Below, piece after piece: positions 1 through 5,198 of a DNA stretch of 5,198 nucleotides. The notes under the pieces are model-generated. The model worked only from the letters and a program-made list of their open reading frames with translations. It was not told the origin of the DNA and made no database searches. A program made the translations under genes and the position numbers. This DNA comes from Planctomycetota bacterium. GTDB lineage: Bacteria; Planctomycetota; UBA1135. Location: assembly GCA_003501525.1 (NCBI GenBank), contig DNPI01000058.1, forward strand, positions 1-5,198, given 5' to 3'. Each line of letters starts with the position of its first letter. The first letter of the stretch is position 1.

Positions 1-182
1 ACGGTGGTTTAGCTAAATCAATAGTCTTCGGATTTGCAATTGCCGTCATTGGCTGCGCTCAAGGTCTTACTGCCCGAAATGGTGCTGCTGGCGTAGGCCT
101 GACAACCCGAGCAGCGGTGCGAGATGCCTTTATAGTCATCATTGTTCTTAATTTCCTTATGGGGAGAATCATCTGGCATTGA
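1..182 (+). CDS. mlaE: MlaE-type ABC transporter permease, C-terminal end (5' truncated by window)
   Basis: Only the last 59 residues are present; the first complete codon is at position 3 and the stop TGA is at 180-182. The fragment has the typical MlaE/YrbE permease ending: a hydrophobic helix (SIVFGFAIAVIGCAQGL), a polar turn with the family-like pattern GAAGVGLTTRAAV, and a last membrane helix (AFIVIIVLNFLMGRII) ending in Trp-His. In this family the permease forms a dimer in the inner membrane, carrying the ATPase on the cytoplasmic side and the MCE ring on the periplasmic side, and takes part in phospholipid transport between the membranes. Its stop overlaps the TTG start of the ATPase gene, so it is the upstream member of the same operon. 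The family call comes from motif resemblance plus the two genes downstream. Whether other genes precede it cannot be seen. Confidence 0.88.
   Translation, partial: GGLAKSIVFGFAIAVIGCAQGLTARNGAAGVGLTTRAAVRDAFIVIIVLNFLMGRIIWH
161..167 (+). promoter_or_regulatory. Ribosome binding site supporting the TTG start of the Mla ATPase
   Basis: GGGGAGA lies inside the end of the permease gene, with the GGAG core at 163-166 and 12 bases before the TTG at 179. The spacing is a little long. No ATG, GTG or other TTG lies in frame before the first conserved strand of the ATPase, so this purine run supports TTG as the start. Confidence 0.5.
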
Positions 183-904
183 TTCAATTAACCCAAGTCC
201 ATAAAAGCCTCGGCGGTCAAGAAATCCTCCGAGGAATAGATCTCCACATCAGAGAAGGTGAATCAGTGGTGTTGATGGGGCCGTCAGGAGCTGGAAAAAG
301 CGTCATTCTTCGCCATATTGTGGGACTCCTGAGTCCAGACAAAGGTGAAGTTAAGGTGGAAGGGAGGCCCATTCAACGCTTAGACAGGAATGAACTCTCC
401 GCACTGCGTAAAGACATGGGATATCTCTTCCAACACGCGGCACTAATCAATTGGCTAAACGTATTTGAGAATGTCGCGCTCCCACTACGAGAATGCACAA
501 ACTTTAAAGAAAAAGAAATCCGAGAAAAAGTCGGGAAAGTGCTCGAGCAAGTTCGTCTGTTAGAAGCGATAAATAAGTTTCCCTCGCAGCTTTCGGGAGG
601 AATGCAAAAACGCGTAGGACTGGCAAGAGCTCTTGTCACGGAACCTCGCATCATTCTCTACGACGAGCCAGAGGCAGGATTGGACCCTGAAATGACAACT
701 GACATTCTTCATCTCCTGAATCGATTAAAACAAGAAATCAAACCTACGACCCTAACAGTCACGCACTCTCTGGATTGTGCCACTAAACTGGGCGACCGAA
801 TCGCTGTATTCGAGCAAGGCCGTATCCTCCTGGATGCCCCTCTCCCAGAGGTGCTAGCCTCGAACCATCCCAGAGTCCGCTCGCTGCTCGGCATTGCCCA
901 ATGA
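179..904 (+). CDS. mlaF: MlaF-type phospholipid transport ABC ATPase
   Basis: A 241-residue ATP-binding subunit that should energise MCE-dependent phospholipid transport from the cytoplasmic face of the inner membrane. All ABC motifs are visible: Walker A GPSGAGKS (34-41), Q-loop Gln85 in GYLFQHAAL, signature LSGGMQKRVGLAR (138-150), Walker B IILYDEP with Asp162 and catalytic Glu163, D-loop GLDP (167-170), and H-loop His196 in VTHSL. The segment LFQHAAL...NVFENVALPLRE (83-105) is characteristic of MlaF/Ttg2A-like ATPases rather than amino-acid or lipoprotein exporters. The residue after DEP is Glu, where many MlaF proteins have Thr. The start is TTG, overlapping the permease stop (TTGA). The stop overlaps the MCE gene start (ATGA). 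Both overlaps imply coupled translation and equal dosage with its partners. The length is close to that usual for the family. There is no sign of damage. Confidence 0.95.
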   Translation: MIQLTQVHKSLGGQEILRGIDLHIREGESVVLMGPSGAGKSVILRHIVGLLSPDKGEVKVEGRPIQRLDRNELSALRKDMGYLFQHAALINWLNVFENVALPLRECTNFKEKEIREKVGKVLEQVRLLEAINKFPSQLSGGMQKRVGLARALVTEPRIILYDEPEAGLDPEMTTDILHLLNRLKQEIKPTTLTVTHSLDCATKLGDRIAVFEQGRILLDAPLPEVLASNHPRVRSLLGIAQ

Positions 905-2019
905 AATTCAACTCAACTACCCCCAAAAAGGACTTTCTCCTTGGAGTAGTTTTTTTCGGTTCAGTCGCGACTCTCCTCTATGCAACGGTGGTTCTGACTG
1001 GTTTTTCACTGGATTCACGTCCTGTCCTTGAAGTTCGCTTTGCCGACGCTGCTGGCTTGAGAGAGGGCGATTCCGTACTCGTAAGTGGTCGCCAAGCAGG
1101 GTCGGTGCTAGCCGTTCGCTGGCTCCCAGATGAAATGCCAGATAGACGCATTGGAGTCGATTTGGAAATGGAAAGCTCTATCACCTTCTATCAGAACTAC
1201 AACATCCGCATTAGCGAATTCACTCTACTCGGAGGGCGAGTCGTAGAAATTGACCCCGGGATTCCGCCTTCCCCGACTATCCCCCCTGGCACTATTCTTT
1301 CCGGGCGATTAGGAATATCTACTCTTGCCGCTTTAGGCGAACTCGTAGCAGAAAACCGAGAAGCTGTAGATGAGATTGTAGAGAACATAAGAGCAGCTTC
1401 CCGAGGGTTGGCTCGAGGCGATGGCCTCTTGGGCTCCCTGCTGCACGACCCCGCAATGCTTCAGGATGTTGAAAGCATCCTGAATTCAGTACGGGCAATT
1501 GGGGAGGACATTCAAGCCGGAAAGGGCGCGCTTGGCCTGTTAGCGTCAGATGAAAAAATACGGAAACAATTAACCACTCTACTTTCCGATGGAGCAGCTG
1601 CCATGACAGATTTGGCACTGATTGCAGATGACCTCAACGAAGGACGTGGCGCCCTTGGGGCGTTTCTCACTGATCCAAACCTTAGGGAAAACAGCTTAAT
1701 CCTAATTGACAACTTCAGCAGAGCTTCAGGCCATCTCCAACAAATGCTACTCGATGCAAGATCTGGTAAAGGACTCCTGGGAATGGTGGCTACCGATGAA
1801 AAACTGGCCACCGATGCTCGAGCCTTTCTTGCTGATTTACGTGCCCTTACCTCTAAAGTTAGAGCCGGCGAAGGAAGTCTTGGGAAATTCGTCAACGAAG
1901 AGGCCCCATACAAAGAATTCCTTGCTGCTCTGAATGCTCTCAATCGGCAGCTAGAGGATGCACGAGAAGCACAGCCCGTGAGCTCCTTCGCAGCCATGCT
2001 CTTCGGCTCGCAGTTCTAA
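901..2019 (+). CDS. mlaD: MlaD-type MCE-domain substrate-binding protein with long repeat-bearing C-terminus
   Basis: A 372-residue membrane-anchored MCE protein, the periplasmic lipid-binding component of the Mla-type transporter. A short cytoplasmic N-terminus is followed by one membrane helix (about 12-34). A single MCE domain (about 40-137) shows the family patterns DAAGLREGDSVLVSGRQAG and FTLLGGRVVEIDPG, followed by a proline-rich loop (120-130). The rest (140-372) looks helical and holds five G-x-G-x-L-G motifs at residues 173, 207, 248, 289 and 323, each followed by a hydrophobic pair and an acidic residue. This makes it about twice as long as E. coli MlaD (about 183 residues). Similar G.G.LG repeats occur in other long MCE proteins, where the helices are thought to extend the MCE ring into a channel; that role is inferred here. 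The start ATG overlaps the ATPase stop and has no good Shine-Dalgarno site, so it probably depends on coupling. It is the last gene of the operon. Confidence 0.93.
   Translation: MKFNSTTPKKDFLLGVVFFGSVATLLYATVVLTGFSLDSRPVLEVRFADAAGLREGDSVLVSGRQAGSVLAVRWLPDEMPDRRIGVDLEMESSITFYQNYNIRISEFTLLGGRVVEIDPGIPPSPTIPPGTILSGRLGISTLAALGELVAENREAVDEIVENIRAASRGLARGDGLLGSLLHDPAMLQDVESILNSVRAIGEDIQAGKGALGLLASDEKIRKQLTTLLSDGAAAMTDLALIADDLNEGRGALGAFLTDPNLRENSLILIDNFSRASGHLQQMLLDARSGKGLLGMVATDEKLATDARAFLADLRALTSKVRAGEGSLGKFVNEEAPYKEFLAALNALNRQLEDAREAQPVSSFAAMLFGSQF
1417..1884 (+). repeat. Five G-x-G-x-L-G protein repeats within the MCE protein
   Basis: The motifs GDGLLG (173-178), GKGALG (207-212), GRGALG (248-253), GKGLLG (289-294) and GEGSLG (323-328) begin 34, 41, 41 and 34 residues apart. 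Each is preceded by a small or charged residue and followed about four residues later by Asp or Glu. The two spacings differ by exactly seven residues, one heptad. The repeats are not obvious at DNA level, so they are old protein repeats rather than a recent tandem duplication. Confidence 0.8.
1460..1484 (+). repeat. Perfect 9-base inverted repeat inside the MCE gene
   Basis: TTCAGGATG at 1460-1468 is matched by its reverse complement CATCCTGAA at 1476-1484 across a 7-base loop. The right arm merges into a 10-base palindrome CTGAATTCAG at 1480-1489. It lies in coding sequence between the first two protein repeats and has no T-run after it, so it is not a standard terminator. It may be coincidental. 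Confidence 0.4.
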
Positions 2020-3641
2020 GGACTTGGGTACGCCCGAGCTATCCACGCCTGCCACTGCTTTTCCAAGGAAGTAATAACGTCTCCCTCTAAACCAAAACTT
2101 TCCTTGGCAGCTTGGCGCCACAACGCCAAAAAAGAACCAGGCTCGCCTTTTGCTGCCGATGCTGCATCCCCACATGCTCTAAGCCAAAGCTGACCTTCTA
2201 AGCCACCTTGACGAGCCAAAAATTCGAAAAAAGCCCAAGCTTTAGCAATATCTGGGCTTTCAAAATCGAAAAGCTCCGTAACAGCAAGACGATCAACTGG
2301 AGGGCCAACTTGAGCGACCTCCGCCATCACCTCTCGGAGCCCTCGCATTTCTGACCCTGTCTTTCTCTCTGTTTTCTCTTCCCGGCTTCCTCCCACTCCC
2401 GTCCCACCCTCAGCCTTTGGAGGTTCAAATTTCGAGCAAGTCACAGAATTTCGACCCAATAGTTCAAAAGAAAGGAAGAAACCGACAGCCTCCTCAAGCC
2501 AGTCCTGAGGCACCGTAGCTTTTGTTAGCCCATAGTGGATTTCAGCAAGGGCATGACCTAATCGGTGTAAAACGATCCCGTTCAGATAAGCACTATCATC
2601 ATGTGTAAGACGCCAATATTCCAACAACCGAGGCGACCTTGGCCTTTTAAACACATGGCCAGCAAAACGCTTCATATCTTCTTTGCGTCGCCCCCAGCTA
2701 AGCCCAAAGTGCTCAGTCAAGAATTTCTCGTGCTTGGCAATGTCATCAGGTCCAAAAAAGAACTCCTGAAAAACACCGTCAGGAATACGATCAGGGAAAT
2801 CTTCCCCAACCCAAGGGTCGACCAAAGAGGCTCTAAATCCATCCAAAGCTTCCTCAGCAAGCAGCAAAGATTGGCGAATCCGTTCATCCGGAATCTCTTC
2901 CGGATAAGTCACTTTGAAATGCTGACTGCCTTGAGCCCTAAACACAAGTTCACCTTGAGAAAGTGCCGCAGCAAGAGCTGTAAGGTCTTCAGGGACCGGA
3001 AGCAAAGTCACCGAGTCAAGAGCCTGTTGCAAGCGGTCTTCCATAGCGGCATCAGCTCTCTTGGCCTCTTTTCGAATCCGCGTCCTCCAATCACGAGATT
3101 CAAGATAAAACCCATTAGACGTCAACCACTGCTCAAGAGCAGAGCATCCTTTAATCATCTGCCTGTGTAGAGCCAGCCAACTACGGCTTCTTCTAGGCTC
3201 ATCGTCACGAAGGCCTCCAAGCCTCTCAATCTCCACCTGCCTACGCTTAAATTCTCTCGCAAGGGTAGTCAGATTCTCCTCCCGATTATGCACTCGAATT
3301 TTTTCAATCTTTGTCCCATGAACCCTCAAATGCCTTTTCCGGTATTTACGGTCGGATTCAAGCTGGCCCTTTACTTTCCGATAAGGAATCGCAGAGGGGG
3401 CGGCGGGGTCTAAGACATAAAACCAATTGTCCCCATTCCCTGTATACACCACGCGGTTTCCTTCAGACTTCCAAACAACTCCCAACCCAGCTTCAACAAG
3501 AAACGTTTTTTTGCCATCCAGCTCAACAGTCAACTTAGGATTCTTCGAAAACAACTTTTCATCCAAAAGCTCCAAAGCAAAAATTTGACCAAAAGCCGGA
3601 GGCGCGGAAACAAAGAAGAGCAGTGTCAACAACCGAAACAT
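2016..3641 (-). CDS. Secreted peptidase-MA/DUF1570-like protein with degenerate active site (HRLGH)
   Basis: A 541-residue protein with an N-terminal signal peptide (about 1-18, hydrophobic LLTLLFFVSA then AFG), so it should act outside the cytoplasm. After an uncharacterised N-terminal part (19-115) comes a very basic, probably helical stretch (about 116-210). A segment starting GSQHFKVTYPEE (238-249) resembles the entry strand of peptidase-MA-like gluzincins. The zinc region follows: HRLGH at 359-363, then DWLEEAVGFF (380-389), matching the family pattern W-L-x-E-G with Glu384 as likely third ligand. The catalytic Glu of HExxH is Arg360, and the usual Gly after Glu384 is Ala385. Both His are kept, so metal may still bind, but hydrolysis is unlikely. 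A charged, Gly-rich insert (405-431) precedes a helical C-terminus ending in the pattern FGLEG...LEKQWQAWI, common in planctomycete relatives (from memory). It is a single-gene unit, convergent with the MCE gene and divergent from the M50 gene. The exact substrate or role is unknown. Confidence 0.72.
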   Translation of the reverse strand: MFRLLTLLFFVSAPPAFGQIFALELLDEKLFSKNPKLTVELDGKKTFLVEAGLGVVWKSEGNRVVYTGNGDNWFYVLDPAAPSAIPYRKVKGQLESDRKYRKRHLRVHGTKIEKIRVHNREENLTTLAREFKRRQVEIERLGGLRDDEPRRSRSWLALHRQMIKGCSALEQWLTSNGFYLESRDWRTRIRKEAKRADAAMEDRLQQALDSVTLLPVPEDLTALAAALSQGELVFRAQGSQHFKVTYPEEIPDERIRQSLLLAEEALDGFRASLVDPWVGEDFPDRIPDGVFQEFFFGPDDIAKHEKFLTEHFGLSWGRRKEDMKRFAGHVFKRPRSPRLLEYWRLTHDDSAYLNGIVLHRLGHALAEIHYGLTKATVPQDWLEEAVGFFLSFELLGRNSVTCSKFEPPKAEGGTGVGGSREEKTERKTGSEMRGLREVMAEVAQVGPPVDRLAVTELFDFESPDIAKAWAFFEFLARQGGLEGQLWLRACGDAASAAKGEPGSFLALWRQAAKESFGLEGDVITSLEKQWQAWIARAYPSP

Positions 3642-3643
3642 TT

Positions 3644-3650
3644 CCTCTCC
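3644..3650 (-). promoter_or_regulatory. Ribosome binding site of the pseudo-peptidase gene
   Basis: Read on the minus strand, GGAGAGG stands just before the ATG at 3641-3639. The GGAG core (3650-3647) lies five bases from the start codon, a good spacing. It is the clearest Shine-Dalgarno site in the window and fixes the start, which also gives a proper signal peptide. Confidence 0.7.
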
Positions 3651-3684
3651 AGGCTATCCTCGAATTGTTCAGAGGCAAGCGGGC

Positions 3685-3690
3685 TACACT
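3685..3690 (+). promoter_or_regulatory. Possible -10 box for a leaderless M50 protease transcript
   Basis: TACACT fits the TAnnnT form of a -10 element and ends six bases before the GTG start at 3697, which would put the transcription start at or next to the start codon. There is no Shine-Dalgarno site near that GTG, which fits leaderless translation. No convincing -35 box is seen: TTGTTC at 3665-3670 is only 14 bases away. Weak evidence. Confidence 0.3.
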
Positions 3691-3696
3691 CACCAC

Positions 3697-4503
3697 GTGC
3701 TTAGTTTCTTAATTCGCCCGCTAAAAGTAGGGCAACTTTTTGGAATTCCCTTCCGAGTTGTTCCGGCTGTGGTGTTATTAACACTTCTCGTAATTGCGCG
3801 AGCAGCAGGCTCTGAGGAAGGGCGGGTAGGGTGGACTGCCCTGCTCTTCGCTCTCCTTGGGTTTTCTCTCGTAGCTCATGAATTAGCTCATGCTCTGTTG
3901 GCGCGCCGATTTGGCTTAAGAGTCCTCGATATCACCGTAGGGCCTCTCGGAGGGATGGCCAGAATGGAAGGAATGTCTAACAGGCCTCAAATTGAAGGCC
4001 CTGTGGCCCTTGCTGGCCCTGCAGCGAATCTCGCTCTAGCCGGGTTTGCACTTGTCTTGCCTGCCGGACATGCAACTACAGCACTGTTCTGGATTAACCT
4101 ACTCTTAGGGCTCTGCAACCTCGCTCCCGCTTTCCCACTGGACGGGGGCAGGATTCTCCGCGCTTGGCTAGCAAGAAATTCTCCACTCCCTGATGCCACT
4201 CGCGCTGCCCTCTCTGTAGGCAACACTATTGCTCTTGGAACACTAATCGCAGGTTTCCTAGGCGGCTGGTTCCTCCTAGCCTTAGTCCTTACTATCTATG
4301 TTGGCTGGATGGGGCGAATGGAGTTACTCCAGGCCATATTGATTGGTGGAGGGGTACCAACGCTAACTCCATGGGAAGTTTTTCGTAGAGCGATCAAGAC
4401 ACCACAAAAACAAGACCACACAGAGGCATCAGGACACAAAGACCTCGAAAGATTCCACGGAAGCATGAGAGAGTTTTTCAAGAAAAGAAACAACTCTGAC
4501 TAA
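3697..4503 (+). CDS. M50-family (site-2 type) intramembrane zinc metalloprotease
   Basis: A 268-residue polytopic membrane protease. Family members cut substrates such as anti-sigma factors or leftover signal peptides within the membrane. The zinc motif HELAH is at 61-65 (ligands His61 and His65, catalytic Glu62), inside a hydrophobic helix. The third ligand Asp149 sits in NLAPAFPLDGGR (141-152). Other family marks are GPLGGMARM (82-90) and LAGPAANL (105-112). About five or six membrane segments are visible (roughly 20-37, 47-70, 102-121, 127-145, 170-203), followed by a charged cytoplasmic-type tail (230-268). The protein has no PDZ domain (unlike RseP) and no CBS domains (unlike many SpoIVFB-like relatives), so it is a minimal core enzyme. 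GTG is the first start codon in this frame after the divergent gene, with no nearby ribosome binding site. A parvulin gene follows after nine bases, suggesting a shared envelope quality-control unit. The substrate is unknown. Confidence 0.9.
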   Translation: MLSFLIRPLKVGQLFGIPFRVVPAVVLLTLLVIARAAGSEEGRVGWTALLFALLGFSLVAHELAHALLARRFGLRVLDITVGPLGGMARMEGMSNRPQIEGPVALAGPAANLALAGFALVLPAGHATTALFWINLLLGLCNLAPAFPLDGGRILRAWLARNSPLPDATRAALSVGNTIALGTLIAGFLGGWFLLALVLTIYVGWMGRMELLQAILIGGGVPTLTPWEVFRRAIKTPQKQDHTEASGHKDLERFHGSMREFFKKRNNSD

Positions 4504-4512
4504 ACTACTTTT

Positions 4513-5198
4513 GTGAAATTTTTCTCTGCCACATTCTTTTACGCCTGTCTCCTTTCATCCACACTCCCTGGGCAGGAAAACCCACAAAAAGGAGGGACCG
4601 ATCGCAATCGTGAACGCGGGGGGGCAATACCGGTAATCGTTCCAGCTGGCACCAAGGCAAAAGCACAAAGCCAACCGCCCCTTCAACTAGGTAATTCTCG
4701 AAGCAATCCTCCGACCACTACTCCGAGTCGAGACGAGCCACGCATTATTTCTACCCGTGCGAACCCCTTATTTCTCACCGACCGAATTATCGCCGACATA
4801 GACGGCATCCCTGTTCGAACAAGCGAACTCAATCAACTAGTGGCTTATTATCAGACTTTTCGTCCAGGATCCGAGGGCGTCCTCCTGCGCGATGCCTTCA
4901 ATGCGCTTGTCCCCCTAAAAGCGATGCAGGCAGCATGCAGCCCCGATATTGCTGCAATGGAAACCAGATGCAGAGAAGCTATGGAAAAGCTGCAAGGAAA
5001 GGGAAAATTCGAAGATGTCGTTGCACATTACAGCGATGACTCTGAAGCCCCAACAGCAGATGGCCGCTATACCTTTGGACGCGAAGTAGCGGTTCAGCCT
5101 TTCGACCGATTAGCTCACAGCGGGCCAATCAACCAACTCCATGGCCCCTTTCTTACCAAATATGGCTATCACCTCTTACAGGTGGTTGGCTACAAACA
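4513..5198 (+). CDS. Secreted parvulin-type (PpiC/SurA-like) peptidyl-prolyl isomerase, 3' truncated by window
   Basis: The frame is open from GTG at 4513 to the window end, giving 228 residues with no stop. The N-terminus looks like a signal peptide (KFFSATFFYACLLSSTLPG, about 1-20). A disordered linker rich in Pro, Gln, Ser, Thr and Asn (about 21-80) follows. A SurA-like entry segment comes next (DRIIADIDGIPVRTSEL, 90-106), then a parvulin-like domain: KFEDVVAHYSDD (165-176), GRYTFGR (184-190) where the family usually has GGDLGWF, and GPFLTKYGYHLLQVV (211-225), which matches the conserved last strand with His220. The usual first strand (H-I-L) of parvulins is not evident, so the domain is divergent or starts differently. 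Such proteins assist folding of exported proteins in the periplasm. The start has no Shine-Dalgarno site; GTG is the first possible start in frame after the M50 stop, and it gives the signal peptide. Translation probably relies on coupling to the M50 gene. Confidence 0.78.
   Translation, partial: MKFFSATFFYACLLSSTLPGQENPQKGGTDRNRERGGAIPVIVPAGTKAKAQSQPPLQLGNSRSNPPTTTPSRDEPRIISTRANPLFLTDRIIADIDGIPVRTSELNQLVAYYQTFRPGSEGVLLRDAFNALVPLKAMQAACSPDIAAMETRCREAMEKLQGKGKFEDVVAHYSDDSEAPTADGRYTFGREVAVQPFDRLAHSGPINQLHGPFLTKYGYHLLQVVGYK

Noticed and set aside
1512..1997. 161-codon open frame on the minus strand opposite the MCE gene
   Set aside because: It is Ser/Arg/Ala-rich without any recognisable domain and is fully antisense to a well-supported conserved gene. 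It is a shadow frame.
2023..2038. Hairpin CTTGGG-TACG-CCCGAG just after the MCE gene stop, a possible terminator
   Set aside because: The six-pair stem includes a G-T pair and is not followed by a T-run on the plus strand. It also lies in the coding end of the convergent gene, so it is not convincing as an intrinsic terminator.
2350..2430. Possible frameshift or insertion in the charged, Gly-rich part of the pseudo-peptidase (residues about 405-431)
   Set aside because: The frame stays open on both sides and the C-terminal part still fits the family pattern, so this is better read as a low-complexity linker.
2601..3170. 189-codon open frame on the plus strand inside the pseudo-peptidase gene
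   Set aside because: It is a basic, low-information translation with no family resemblance, lying antisense to a gene with a signal peptide, ribosome binding site and recognisable motifs.
3671..3675. AGAGG as ribosome binding site for the M50 gene
   Set aside because: It lies 21 bases before the GTG, too far for a Shine-Dalgarno interaction, and no other start codon in that frame is closer.
4540..4560. Lipoprotein signal (lipobox) at Cys12 of the parvulin
   Set aside because: The residues before the Cys are Phe-Tyr-Ala and the hydrophobic stretch continues after it, so cleavage near residue 20 by an ordinary signal peptidase fits better.

Overview
The window reads as an ordinary chromosomal segment from a diderm (Gram-negative-type) bacterium with roughly balanced base composition. 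It is densely packed: four complete or nearly complete genes plus one gene cut at each edge, and no intergenic gap larger than about 55 bases. No RNA gene, CRISPR array, insertion sequence or phage feature was seen. The lineage cannot be fixed from the sequence alone. The secreted peptidase-MA-like protein, with its C-terminal pattern ending in a 'W..W' helix, and the sparse use of Shine-Dalgarno sites resemble Planctomycetota or related PVC bacteria. That placement is an inference.

Left part (1-2019, + strand): an Mla/MCE phospholipid-transport operon in the order permease (MlaE-type, only its last 59 residues present), ATPase (MlaF-type) and MCE substrate-binding protein (MlaD-type). The three genes are joined by stop/start overlaps (TTGA at 179-182, ATGA at 901-904), so translational coupling is likely. 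Together they should form an inner-membrane ABC transporter whose MCE component projects into the periplasm and moves phospholipids between the two membranes. The MCE protein carries a long C-terminal helical region with five regularly spaced G-x-G-x-L-G motifs. No mlaC or mlaB homologue follows within the window.

Middle part (2016-3641, - strand): a convergent gene for a secreted 541-residue protein that looks like a gluzincin metallopeptidase of the peptidase-MA/DUF1570 type. Its HExxH motif reads HRLGH, so the catalytic Glu is absent and it is probably a pseudo-enzyme. Its stop codon overlaps that of the MCE gene (CTAA at 2016-2019).

Right part (3697-5198, + strand): transcribed divergently from the pseudo-peptidase across a 55-base spacer. 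It holds a compact M50 (site-2) intramembrane metalloprotease with intact HELAH and PLDGG motifs. Nine bases further on, and in the same reading frame, is a GTG-started secreted parvulin-type (PpiC/SurA-like) peptidyl-prolyl isomerase that runs off the window end. The gene set as a whole concerns envelope lipid transport and envelope protein quality control. I see no clear evidence of a wholly new system. The points most worth a second look are the HRLGH pseudo-peptidase, the symmetric repeat spacing in the MCE protein, and the tight gene junctions.
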